Shown here piece by piece: positions 47,042-56,200 of a stretch of 64,000 nt of DNA (position 1 is the first letter of the stretch; every line of letters starts with the position of its first letter). This DNA comes from Rubrivirga marina. GTDB taxonomy: Bacteria; Bacteroidota; Rhodothermia; Rhodothermales; Rubricoccaceae. The stretch spans positions 309,657 to 373,656 of the forward strand of contig NZ_MQWD01000001.1 in NCBI RefSeq assembly GCF_002283365.1. Direction: 5' to 3'. A model generated the notes under the pieces. It searched no databases. It saw only the letters and a program-made list of their open reading frames with translations, and was not told the DNA's origin. Made by a program: the position numbers and the translations under genes.

Positions 47042-47311
47042 ATGCCCAAAGGAAGCGACCACGGCCCCAGCATCAAGGACGACGAGACCTACGAGAAGCT
47101 CCGCGACCAGGGCTACTCCAAGGGCAAGGCGGCGGCCATCGCTAACGCCCAGGCCAACCCCGCCCTGCACCCGTCCGAGAAGGGCGGCCGCGCCAAGCCC
47201 TACGAGGAGTGGACCAAGGACGAGCTCTACGACCGCGCCCAGGAGCTCGACGTCGAGGGCCGCAGCGACATGACGAAGGACGAGCTCATCGACGCGCTCC
47301 GCAACGGATGA
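47042..47311 (+). CDS. DUF7218-like small protein with Rho-N-type motif
   Basis: This 89-residue soluble protein starts MPKGSDHGPSIKDDETYEKL and has YSKGKAAAIANAQANP, then a C-terminal helix-turn pair EEWTKDELYDRAQELDVEGR and SDMTKDELIDALRNG that resembles the Rho termination factor N-terminal (SAP-like) fold. I recall such proteins as widespread and uncharacterised, possibly nucleic-acid binding. Its stop overlaps the next start (ATGA). Confidence 0.75.
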   Translation: MPKGSDHGPSIKDDETYEKLRDQGYSKGKAAAIANAQANPALHPSEKGGRAKPYEEWTKDELYDRAQELDVEGRSDMTKDELIDALRNG

Positions 47312-47973
47312 AGCGCCTCGCCTTCGGCCTCGCCCTCTGCCTCGTCGCGCTCGCCCTCCAGTGGTCGAGTTGCGCCGGCTCGCCCGGTTCGTCCGACGCC
47401 CCGGCCGTCTCGCCCGACGCACCGGCGGTCGAGACCCCGCTGCCCGTCGTCACCGTCTCGCCCGGCCGCGTGGCGACCGTCGACATGAGCCGGTACGCGT
47501 CGGTCGTCTTCGAGCCGCCGGCCGGCATTGACGTGGACGTGTCCGAGGGCGGGGAGGCGTCGATCCGGGTCGGCGACGGGTTCCGTGGGCTCGACCTCGT
47601 CCCGTTCGCGGCGGGCTCGCAGCGCTACGCCGTCGCCGTCCAGAACCCGACCGGTTCGGGCCGGCTGGCGCTCGACCGCGTCGGCATCCGGCCCGACGAC
47701 CCGTCGGTCCTCGACCTCGACCTCCGGCAGTTCGACGCCGACGGCCAGCGAACGGAGTTGACGGTCGACGAGGACACGGGCGTCGTCGTGCTCCTCGGCG
47801 ACCGCGTGGCGTCGGACAACTCGGTTGACCTCGACCCGGCGACGGGCCGCCTCGGCGTCGACCTCGACGTGGCCGGGCCCGGGGCGCACCGGCTCCGGGT
47901 CGCCGCCCGCGCCGACGGCCTCGTCTCGGAGTGGGTCGCCGTCGACGTCGTAGACGGCCGGCTCGCGGAGTAG
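47308..47973 (+). CDS. Exported protein or lipoprotein of unknown function
   Basis: This 221-residue protein has a signal peptide (MKRLAFGLALCLVALALQW) followed by SSCAGS; the lipobox is not canonical, so lipidation is uncertain. The mature part is beta-rich and Asp/Val-rich, e.g. RYASVVFEPPAGIDVDVSEG and VGIRPDDPSVLDLDLRQFDA, and resembles an extracellular beta-sandwich. No family is recognised. The ATG at 47308 overlaps the preceding stop, implying coupled translation. Confidence 0.7.
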   Translation: MKRLAFGLALCLVALALQWSSCAGSPGSSDAPAVSPDAPAVETPLPVVTVSPGRVATVDMSRYASVVFEPPAGIDVDVSEGGEASIRVGDGFRGLDLVPFAAGSQRYAVAVQNPTGSGRLALDRVGIRPDDPSVLDLDLRQFDADGQRTELTVDEDTGVVVLLGDRVASDNSVDLDPATGRLGVDLDVAGPGAHRLRVAARADGLVSEWVAVDVVDGRLAE

Positions 47974-47983
47974 CCGCCCCTGT

Positions 47984-48003
47984 CCGCCTCGATGCCGAGG
48001 CCG
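47984..48003. repeat. CCGCCTCG-type palindrome between convergent genes
   Basis: CCGCCTCGATGCCGAGGCCG lies between the ends of two convergent genes, with one mismatch in the outer arm. Confidence 0.5.
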
Positions 48004-48009
48004 ACCGAG

Positions 48010-49206
48010 TCAGGCGACGACGGCCAGGTGCTCGACGGCCGCCAACGCGCCGGCGAGGTCGTTCCACAGGTCGTCGGCGCCCTCCAGCCCGACCGACAGG
48101 CGGAGCAGGCCCGGCGCGATGCCGCCCTCGGCGCGGGCGTCGTCGCTCAGCACGCGGTGCGTCAGGCCGGCCGGGTGCTGGAGGAGCGTGTCGACCGAGC
48201 CCAGGCTGACGGCCGGCGTCATCAGCGACACGTGTTCGACGGCGGCGCGGGCGGCCTCGTACCCCCCCTCGACCTCGAAGGCGAGCATCGTCCCCGGCCC
48301 GTCCATCTGGCGGCCGACGAGCCGCGTCGGGTCGCAGGCTTCGAGACCGGGGTAGTGGACTGCCGCGACGGCGTCGTGGTCGAGGAGCCGGGCCGCGAGC
48401 GTCTGGGCCGTCGCCTGCGCCCGCTCGATGCGGAGCGGGAGCGTCGTCAGGCCGCGGTGCAGGAGGTACCCGGCGAGGGGGTGGAGGAGGGCGCCCGTCG
48501 CCACGCGGACCTGCCGGAGCCGCCGCGCCCACGCCTCCCCACACGCCACGACGCCCGCGACCACGTCGCCGTGGCCGCCGAGGAACTTGGTCGCCGAGTG
48601 CATGACGAGCGCCGCGCCCCACTCGGCCGGCCGCTGGAGCACGGGCGTCGCGAACGTCGAGTCGACGAGGACCGGCACGTCGCCGGCCTGGGCCACGACG
48701 TACTCGACGTCGACGAGCGCGAGCGTCGGGTTGGCCGGCGTCTCGGTGATGACGAGCGCCGTGTCGGGGCGGAGCGCGTCGGCGACGCCGTCGGGCGTGG
48801 TCCACGTGACCTCCATGCCCAGGAGCTCGCATGTCAGGAGGTGGTCGGTCGTCCCGTAGATCGGGCGCGTGGCGACGACGTGGCCGCCGTCGGCGCGGGC
48901 CGCGAGGACGACGGCCGTGAGCGCGGCCATGCCGGAGGCGAACGCGACGGCGGCGGCGGTCCCCTCCAACTCGGCGAGGCCGTCCTCGAACCGGGCGACC
49001 GTCGGGTTGTGGAGCCGGGCGTAGACCGGGTTCGGCGCGCGCTGGTCGCCGGCCACGAGCGCGTCGAGGCTGGCCGTCGCCCCGTCGAGGTCCGAGAACG
49101 GATACGTCGACGAGAGGTCGATGGGGAGCGCGTGGACGCCGAGGGCGGCGAGGTCCTGGCGCCCGGCGTGGACGGCGCGGGTGGCGAGGTCGGGGCGGAG
49201 CTCCAT
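48010..49206 (-). CDS. Cys/Met-metabolism PLP enzyme, probably methionine gamma-lyase
   Basis: This 398-residue trans-sulfuration-family enzyme has the PLP lysine in MHSATKFLGGHGDVVAG, YARLHNPTVARFEDGLAELE, FASGMAALTAVVLAARADGG and ETPANPTLALVDVE. ATG 49206 gives the usual start MELRPDLATRAVHAGRQDLA. The family includes methionine gamma-lyase, cystathionine gamma-lyase and gamma-synthase; the divergent Lrp/AsnC regulator is the arrangement known for mdeA/mdeR in Pseudomonas, which favours the lyase. The exact substrate remains unproven. Confidence 0.85.
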   Translation of the reverse strand: MELRPDLATRAVHAGRQDLAALGVHALPIDLSSTYPFSDLDGATASLDALVAGDQRAPNPVYARLHNPTVARFEDGLAELEGTAAAVAFASGMAALTAVVLAARADGGHVVATRPIYGTTDHLLTCELLGMEVTWTTPDGVADALRPDTALVITETPANPTLALVDVEYVVAQAGDVPVLVDSTFATPVLQRPAEWGAALVMHSATKFLGGHGDVVAGVVACGEAWARRLRQVRVATGALLHPLAGYLLHRGLTTLPLRIERAQATAQTLAARLLDHDAVAAVHYPGLEACDPTRLVGRQMDGPGTMLAFEVEGGYEAARAAVEHVSLMTPAVSLGSVDTLLQHPAGLTHRVLSDDARAEGGIAPGLLRLSVGLEGADDLWNDLAGALAAVEHLAVVA

Positions 49207-49265
49207 CGGTCGATCGTGCGGCAGTTCGACCGTATCGTAGAGGATTCGACGACCGATCACAAGGC

Positions 49266-49284
49266 GGCCGAAGATCATTCGGCC
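49266..49284. promoter_or_regulatory. Candidate operator for the Lrp/AsnC regulator
   Basis: GGCCGAAGATCATTCGGCC is a perfect 7-bp inverted repeat around five bases. It sits in the 88-nt divergent region, 10 nt before the regulator start, where it could control both genes. Confidence 0.55.
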
Positions 49285-49294
49285 CACACTGCCC

Positions 49295-49762
49295 ATGCGC
49301 CCCCTCGACCGAACGGACCGCGCCATCGTCGCCGTCCTGCAGAAGAATGCGCGGACCTCCAACAAGGAGGTCGCCGCGGCCGTCGGCGTCGCGCCGTCGA
49401 CGGCGCTCGAACGGACGCGCCGGCTGGAGGCCGACGGCGTGCTCGTGGGCTACCACGCCGAGGTCTCGGCCGAGGCCGTCGGAGCCGGGCTCCAGGCGCT
49501 CGTGGCGGTCCGGCTTCAGCGGCACGCGCGGCCCGTCGTCGAGGCGTTCGAGGCCCACGCGCTCTCGCTCCCCGAGGTCGTCCAGGTGTTCCACACGACG
49601 GGCGCGAGCGACTTCCTCGTGCACGTGGCCGTTCACGACACCGACCACCTCCGGACGCTGGCGCTGGCGTCGTTCACCGAGCGGCCCGAGGTCGCGCGGA
49701 TCGAGACGTCGCTCCTGTTCGCGCACCGCCGCACGGCCGGCGTCGCCGTCGCCCCCGGCTGA
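49295..49762 (+). CDS. Lrp/AsnC family transcriptional regulator
   Basis: This 155-residue regulator has an N-terminal winged helix (LDRTDRAIVAVLQKNARTSN, then VAPSTALERTRRLEADGVLV, about residues 4-55) and a C-terminal RAM effector domain (ALVAVRLQRHARPVVEAFEA, then HTTGASDFLVHVAVHD). It is divergent from the methionine-gamma-lyase-like gene and probably controls it in response to an amino acid. It ends 6 nt before a dispersed palindrome. Confidence 0.93.
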   Translation: MRPLDRTDRAIVAVLQKNARTSNKEVAAAVGVAPSTALERTRRLEADGVLVGYHAEVSAEAVGAGLQALVAVRLQRHARPVVEAFEAHALSLPEVVQVFHTTGASDFLVHVAVHDTDHLRTLALASFTERPEVARIETSLLFAHRRTAGVAVAPG

Positions 49763-49768
49763 CCCCGC

Positions 49769-49788
49769 CCGCCTCGGCGTCGAGGCGG
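49769..49788. repeat. CCGCCTCG / CGAGGCGG palindrome after the Lrp gene
   Basis: CCGCCTCGGC faces GTCGAGGCGG between two convergent genes, 2 nt before the GNAT stop. Confidence 0.6.
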
Positions 49789-49790
49789 AC

Positions 49791-50273
49791 CTACTCGCCG
49801 GCCAGCGAGGCGAGCGCGTCGCCGGTCAGCCGCATCTTGGTCCAGTCGTCGAGCGCCTCCGCGCCGAGGTCGCGATAGAACCCGAGCGCGAGCTCGTTCC
49901 AGTCGAGCACGACCCACTCCAGCCGCTCGGCGCCCCGCGCGACGGCCTCCGCCGCGACGTGCCGGAAGAGGGCCAGCCCGATCCCCTTCCCGCGGTAGAC
50001 CGGGCGGACGAACAGGTCCTCCAGGTAGAGCCCCCAGTTCGCCCGCCACGTCGAGAAGACCGGGAAGAACAGGGCGAGGCCGGCCGCCTCGCCGTCGTCG
50101 GCGAAGGCGAGGACGCCGTCGAGGCGGGGCTCCGCGTCGGGCGCGAGGGCGGCTCGGAACGCGGCGGACGTGGCCGACACGTCGTCGGCCGTCGCCTTCT
50201 CGTACTCGGCGAGTTCGCGGACGAGCTCGCACACGAGCGCCGCGTCGTCGGGGGTGGCGGGGCGGAGGGTCAT
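49791..50273 (-). CDS. GNAT family N-acetyltransferase
   Basis: This 160-residue acetyltransferase starts TLRPATPDDAALVCELVREL. The acetyl-CoA loop is LFVRPVYRGKGIGLALFRHV, followed by LEWVVLDWNELALGFYRDLG, both typical of the diamine (spermidine/spermine) acetyltransferase-like branch. ATG 50273 overlaps the TGA of the upstream channel gene, so the two are translationally coupled. The substrate is unknown; polyamine or an amine is possible by family. Confidence 0.88.
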   Translation of the reverse strand: MTLRPATPDDAALVCELVRELAEYEKATADDVSATSAAFRAALAPDAEPRLDGVLAFADDGEAAGLALFFPVFSTWRANWGLYLEDLFVRPVYRGKGIGLALFRHVAAEAVARGAERLEWVVLDWNELALGFYRDLGAEALDDWTKMRLTGDALASLAGE

Positions 50274-51367
50274 GGCGTCGAGGAGCGGTCGGAGCCGACG
50301 TACCGGCGGACGGTGCCGGGCCAGTCGGCGGACTGGACGTGGTCGAGGACGGCCCGCGCGACGGGCTCGCGGAGCGGCGACCCGGGCGCGACGGCGACCG
50401 CCCACCGCTCGAACTCGACGCCCGTGCTCTCGACCCGGAGGCTGGAGCCCGACGGCCGGGCGGCGCGGAGCCTCGGGGCCGAGCCGACGAAGGCGTCGAG
50501 CGAGTCGGAGCGGACGGCGTCGAGGCCCGCCCCGATGCTCGAGAAGGGCCGGGCGTCGACGTTGGCCTCGCGGAGGAGGGTCGCCTCCAGCGAACCATCG
50601 ACCACGCCGACGCGATCGCCCTGTAGATCCTCCGGGAGGTGGAGCGTACCTGCCCCGCCCACCCCGAGCGCCGAGACGAGCGACGCCGTCAGCGACGCCG
50701 TGACGGCCATCGACACGAGCATCCAGAACAGCGCGAGCACGCGCCCACCGTGCGACCGCGGGACCGTGTCGCCGTAGCCGATCGTCGTCATCGTGACGCC
50801 AGCCCACCAGAAGCCGTCCCAGAGCCCCCGGGCGCTCTCGTGGAAGTCGTCGGTGTCGTGCCGCCGCTCCACGGCCCACATCATCGCCCCGACGAGGAGC
50901 AGCAGGACGGCCAGCCCCGCCGCGATCCAGAAGAACGTCATCGAGAACAGCCGTCCGAGCACGTCGAACACGCGGTTGCCCCGGGTGCGGGCCACGCCGA
51001 GGCGGGCCGCGTAGAACGGCGCCGCGAAGTCGGCCGCGACCTCGCCGGCCCGCGTCATCGGCGCGAGGGCGAGGTCGGCCTGGCCACCGAGCAGGGCGAG
51101 CGCGCTGTCGCCGCCCGCCACGAACCGGACGTCGCGCCCGAGCCGCTGGCCGACGGCCTCCGCCAGCCGCACGCCGAGGCCGTCGTAGACGCCGTCCGGC
51201 CCGCGCTCGGCGAACGGCGGCGCCTCCGGGACGGCCACCACGAGCGCGCCGCCGGCTCGGGTGGAGTCGGTCTGAGCGGCGACTGCCCCGGCGACGACCA
51301 CGACGATCGCCACCCACCTCAGAAGACCGCGAGCGGCGGCGAACGAGCGGGCGGGGCGGAGCGTCAT
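50270..51367 (-). CDS. Ionotropic glutamate receptor-like K+ channel (GluR0 type)
   Basis: This 365-residue protein has an N-terminal signal helix (residues 15-31), the first lobe of a periplasmic amino-acid-binding domain (about 40-130: YDGLGVRLAEAVGQRLGRDV), a TM helix (145-166), a pore loop with K+ filter TTIGYGDTVP (194-203), a second TM helix (209-234) and the second binding lobe (about 240-360: DRVGVVDGSLEATLLREANV). This split-binding-domain layout is that of prokaryotic GluR0-like ligand-gated potassium channels. The ligand is probably an amino acid but not determinable. The GNAT gene is translationally coupled downstream. Confidence 0.92.
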   Translation of the reverse strand: MTLRPARSFAAARGLLRWVAIVVVVAGAVAAQTDSTRAGGALVVAVPEAPPFAERGPDGVYDGLGVRLAEAVGQRLGRDVRFVAGGDSALALLGGQADLALAPMTRAGEVAADFAAPFYAARLGVARTRGNRVFDVLGRLFSMTFFWIAAGLAVLLLLVGAMMWAVERRHDTDDFHESARGLWDGFWWAGVTMTTIGYGDTVPRSHGGRVLALFWMLVSMAVTASLTASLVSALGVGGAGTLHLPEDLQGDRVGVVDGSLEATLLREANVDARPFSSIGAGLDAVRSDSLDAFVGSAPRLRAARPSGSSLRVESTGVEFERWAVAVAPGSPLREPVARAVLDHVQSADWPGTVRRYVGSDRSSTP

Positions 51368-51431
51368 GTCGGCCTTGGTGCGGACGCGGGCGGAGTCGAG
51401 TCGCCCCGGCGCGGTGCCGAGGCGGGCAGAC

Positions 51432-52970
51432 TCAGCCGAAGCCGCGGTAGTCGTCCTCGTCGTCGAAGTCGTCGTCCTCGTCGTCGGGTCCGAACGAGCC
51501 GAGGCCCGAGAGGACCGACCCGACCATGTCGGCGTAGCGGGCCCCGTCGGCCTCGACGTCCTTGCCGAGGAGCGAGTGCTGGTGGAGCATCTCGAGCGCG
51601 AGCTCCATCATCGACGCCTTCTCGGCCGGCGAGCTCGGCGTCGTGTGGGCGTCGACGAGCGCGCCGAGCCCGTCGACCTGGTCGAGCTGGCGGACGTAGC
51701 CGTCGAACGGGAGGTCCGTGTCGAGGTCGACCGTGTGGCCGCGTGAGAACCAGCCGAGCACCTCGCGGTAGGCCGCGCGGCCGCCGCTCTCGCCGGAGCC
51801 CTTCTCGGCCGGGTCCGGCAGGTACGTCTTGACGATGGCGGCCACGGCCTTGCCCACGAGCGCGCGCGCCACGCCCTGCGCTCCTTCCTGCTCGCCCTCG
51901 TAGACGAGCTCGACCTTCCCGGTCACGGCCGGCTCGATGGACTCGAGGTCCCCCGCACGGACGACCGTCTCGGTCTCGCCGTTGACGAGCGCCCGCCGCT
52001 CGGCCGCGGAGATCAGGTCTTCGAGCGCCGCCCGCGTGAGCCGCGCCGAGACGCCCGACTTCTGGTCGACGTACTCGCTCGCCCGCGCCTCGAACGCCAC
52101 CTGCTCCACGATCTCGCGGAACACGTGCGGCACCTTGACCGCCACCTCGCCGTCGCGCTCGGCCCACGCCTCCTGGCGCGTGATCTCGACGCCGATGCCC
52201 AGCTCGCGCGGGTAGTGCGTCAGGATCTGCGAGTCGATCCGGTCCTTGAGCGGCGTGATGATCGAGCCGCGGTTCGTGTAGTCCTCCGGGTTCGCCGTGA
52301 ACACCATCAGGACGTCGATCGGGATGCGGATGTTGAACCCGCGGATCTGGATGTCCTGCTCCTCCATGATGTTGAGCAGGCCCACCTGGATGCGCGGCTG
52401 GAGGTCCGGCAACTCGTTGATGGCGAAGATGCCCCGGTGGGTCCGCGGGATGATGCCGAAGTGGATGACCTCCTCGTCGGCGTACGTCAGCTTGCGGGTC
52501 GCCGCCTTGATCGGGTCGATGTCGCCGATGAGATCGGCGATGGAGGTGTCGGGCGTCGCGAGCTTCTCGCCGTAGCGGGCGCTCCGGTGGAGCCACGAGA
52601 CCGACGTGTCGTCCCCGTGCTGGGCCACGAGGTCGCGGGCGAACTTCGAGACGGGCGCCAGCGGGTCGTCGTGGATCTCGGACCCGTCGACCTCAGGGAC
52701 CCACTCGTCCATGAACGACGGGAGCATCCGGACGATCCGGCTCTTGGCCTGGCCGCGGAGCCCGAGGAGGATGAAGTCGTGCCGGCCGAGGAGCGCGTTC
52801 TGGACCTGCGGGAGGACCGTCCGGTCGAACCCGAGGATGCCGGGGAACACGTCGGCGCCGTCCTTGAGCTTCTCGACAAGGTTGGCGCGGATCTCGTCTT
52901 TGACGGACCGCGGGCGGTAGCCGCTGGCGCGGAGCTCGCCGAGCGTAGAAATCGGGGGGGCGTCGGCCAT
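51432..52970 (-). CDS. MoxR/Mg-chelatase-like AAA+ ATPase
   Basis: This 512-residue ATPase has the variant Walker A LLGLRGQAKSRIVRMLPSFM, Walker B-like region RGIFAINELPDLQPRIQVGL with LLNIMEEQDIQIRG, and VFTANPEDYTNRGSIITPLK as the sensor region, matching the ChlI/MoxR branch. The C-terminal 70 residues end in an Asp-rich tail. Such ATPases normally act with a VWA-domain partner, but none is adjacent. ATG 52970 gives the usual short leader. The target complex is unknown. Confidence 0.88.
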   Translation of the reverse strand: MADAPPISTLGELRASGYRPRSVKDEIRANLVEKLKDGADVFPGILGFDRTVLPQVQNALLGRHDFILLGLRGQAKSRIVRMLPSFMDEWVPEVDGSEIHDDPLAPVSKFARDLVAQHGDDTSVSWLHRSARYGEKLATPDTSIADLIGDIDPIKAATRKLTYADEEVIHFGIIPRTHRGIFAINELPDLQPRIQVGLLNIMEEQDIQIRGFNIRIPIDVLMVFTANPEDYTNRGSIITPLKDRIDSQILTHYPRELGIGVEITRQEAWAERDGEVAVKVPHVFREIVEQVAFEARASEYVDQKSGVSARLTRAALEDLISAAERRALVNGETETVVRAGDLESIEPAVTGKVELVYEGEQEGAQGVARALVGKAVAAIVKTYLPDPAEKGSGESGGRAAYREVLGWFSRGHTVDLDTDLPFDGYVRQLDQVDGLGALVDAHTTPSSPAEKASMMELALEMLHQHSLLGKDVEADGARYADMVGSVLSGLGSFGPDDEDDDFDDEDDYRGFG

Positions 52971-53233
52971 CGGGGGAACGCAAATGGAATCGGTGTCCCT
53001 TCACGCCGCCCACCGTGCGCCGTTCCTCGGCGCGCCCATGGCCCGGGCCGGCCCGATGCCCACGAGAAGAAGTCCGGCCGGTCCGACTCGCTCCGTAGGT
53101 CGCTCCCGACCGAGCGGGCGTCGGGGCGCCCCGGGGCCGCCTCGCCCTCGGGATCGCCCTGGGGCTCGACGTCGGGCCTCCTCTCCGGAAGGGGCCGGTG
53201 GTACCATAGAGGTCCGAAACGCATCGACCGCAC
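52971..53233. other. Divergent intergenic region
   Basis: This 263-nt gap lies between the divergent ATPase and metalloprotease genes. No gene or repeat is convincing; TACCATAG near 53201 could be part of a promoter. Confidence 0.35.
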
Positions 53234-56200
53234 ATGTCCTTGACCCATCGCCTGGCGGCGCTCGTCGCCCTCCTCGTCCTCGCCCTCCCCGCGCGGGCGC
53301 AGGACGCGCTCCCGGCCCACGCGGGCATCCACGTGCTGACCGTCGGGCCCGACGGCGCGCTCGCCTGCGACGAGGCCACCGAGGCCCAGGTCGCGGCGCT
53401 CCACGCCGCCGCGCGGACGACGGGCCAGAGCGTCCGCCTGACGGCGCTCCCGTCGCTCAACGCCGAGGGCATCTCGGACTTCCGGATCATCCTCCGGGCC
53501 ACGGACCAGCTCCTCGACCGGCCCCAGGCGCTCCTCGCCTTCCGTCGCTCGGCGGCCCGGTGGGAGCGGATCCTCCAGAGCCCCGTCACGACCGTGATCG
53601 ACGTGGACTTCGGGCCCGAGCGGTTCGGGACGCCGTACGCCTCGAACGTCCTCGGCTCGACGAACTCGGCCCTCCTCTTCGCCGGCACGTTCTCCGGCAC
53701 GACCGACATGGTCACCCGGCTGAAGGCCCGGACCGGCGACCCCCAGCTCCAGGCGCTCTACGACGCCATCCCGACGCCGACGCCCTCGACGAGCAACCTC
53801 GGCACCCTCAACCGTGGGATCGGCGGGCTCATCCCGCTCCAGGTCCTGGGCTACGAGGACGCCGTGACGCCCGCCAACGCGCCGTTCAACTCGGTCCCCT
53901 CGATCGGCTTCAACGACGCGTTCCCCTACGACTTCGACCCGACGGACGGGATCGACTCGGACAAGACGGACTTCGAGGGCGTCGCGCTGCACGAGATCGG
54001 CCACGCCCTCGGGTTCACGTCGGCCATCGGGATCTCGTCGAACAACGCGGCCGACAACCCCCTCTTCACGCCGTGGGACCTGTTCCGCGTCCGCCCCGAG
54101 GCCGTCGAGCCCGGCGAGAGCCTGACCGACGGGGCCGGCTTCGAGACGGCCGAGCGCGTCGTGACGCCGGGCCCGCCGAACACCGAGGTCCTCGTGATCG
54201 AGAACGGGACGACGTACTACGAGCCCGTCCAGGTCTTCTTCGACGGGTTCGAGGAGTACGAGGTCTCGACGGCGACGGGCGCCCGCCAGGGCGGCGACGG
54301 CCAGCAGGCCTCCCACTGGCGCGACGACCGGCTCCGCCCGCCGTCGCTCGGGGTCGATCGGAAGGTCGGCATCATGGACCCGAACATCGGGCGCGGTGAG
54401 TTCGACGAGATCTCCGAGGCCGACATCCGCGTGCTCGAGGTGATCGGCTACGCCGTCGACTACGACCCGGCCGTCGCGACGGTCGCCCTCAGCGTCGGCG
54501 GGCAGGCCATCGACGACCGGTTCTTGGTCGAGGAGCCGATCCCCCTCGGCGACGTCGACGCGGGCGCCCCCATCGACATCCCGCTCGTGATCGGGAACGA
54601 GGACGACGCGACGCCGCTCGACTTCCGGGTCGAGACGGAGATCACGACGCTCTTCCCGGCGGCGGCGGGCGCGACCGTCTCCGCCTCGGCGGCCTCGGGG
54701 ACCGTCGCGCCGGGCGGCTCGGCGACGCTCCAGCTCCGCCTCGCCGGCGCCTCGCAGGCCATCGTCGAGGGCGTCGTCCGCGTGATCTCGAACGACGACG
54801 ACCGGGCCGTCATCGAGGTGCCCATCGCGTTCACCGTCGGCGGGGCCGTGGCGCCGTCGCTCACCGTCGGCGACGTGCCGTCGTCGCTCGGCGACCTCGG
54901 CGACGACGAGGTCCGGACGGTGACCGTCCCGATCTCGAACGCCGGCACGTTCGACCTCCAGTACCGCGTCGTGACGACGCTCGTGACGCGGGCCTTCGAG
55001 TTCCCCGACACCTCGCCGCTGGGCACCGAGACCCGGACCGCCGCGACCGTCTTCTCGGCCGACTTCGAGGGCGCGGACCCGCTCGCCGGCTTCAGCTACC
55101 CCCGGAAGGCGGCCCCGGACCGCTGGCAGACGCGGACCACGAACGCCGCCGCGCTCCCCGGCCACTCGACCCCGACGGCCCTCTACTACGGCAACCTCAA
55201 CGCCGGGCTCGAGGAGTACGCGAACAACTCGTTCGGCCAGATCCGCACGCCGCCCATCGACCTGAGCGGCGTGAGCCCGGACAGCCGCGTGACGCTCTCG
55301 TTCGCGACATACCTCAACGCCGAGGCCGGCTTCGACTTCGCCACGGTCCTCGTGTCGTTCGACGGCGGCGCCTCGTTCGAGGAGATCGCGAGCTCCGACG
55401 GCGGCGTCCTCCGCAACACGCCCGACGGCTGGGAGACCGTGACCGTCGAGGTCCCCGGCATCGCCGGCTTCCCGCTCCCGATCTACTTCGCGTTCCGGTT
55501 CGACAGCGACTCCGACGTGACGGGCGACGGGTGGTACCTCGATGACATCGTGGTCGACGCCGAGCCCGGCCTGGCGCCGCTCTACGTGGCCCCCCTCGCG
55601 GGCACGCTCCCGGGCAACGGGTCGGTCTCGCTCGAGCTCACGGCCGACGCCGGCCTCCTCGACGTGGGGTTCTACCGCGGGAGCTTCGAGCTCCTCACCG
55701 ACCAGCCCGGCGACGACCCGGACCCGTTCGTGTTCGACTTCTCGGTCGGCGGGGCCGAGCTCCCGCGCGTCGTCTCCGACGACCCGGCGCCGCTCGTGGC
55801 GCTCGAGTCTGGGACCGAATCCGTGATCTCGCTCGACTTCCGCAACGGCGGCGACGCGACGCTCTCGTACGTCCGCGTGCTGGAGCCGGCGACGAGCCGG
55901 TTCGAGGCCGGCGGGCGGCACTCGCTCGAACGCCGGGCCTTCGACGGGCTCGCCCCGGCGGGCACGGCGCCCGTCGAGACCGCCGCTCCGCGCGACCCAG
56001 ACGCCGCTCGGACCGCCCCGCTCGGCGACGACGACGTGCTCGGGGCCGTCGCGTTCGGCTCGACGGAGCTCCTCTACGACCTGGCCCAGCTCCCCGACGG
56101 CACGGTCGTCGCGGTCGACGGCTCGCGGGGCGCCGCGCTGACGACCATCTACACGCTCCCGCGCGACCTCTCGGCCCCGCCCGACCAGTTCCGCTCGACG

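Noticed and set aside
53001..53207. 68-codon minus-strand frame in the ATPase/metalloprotease gap
   Set aside because: Arg/Gly/Pro-rich, no signal, no promoter-like box and no coupling to a neighbour.
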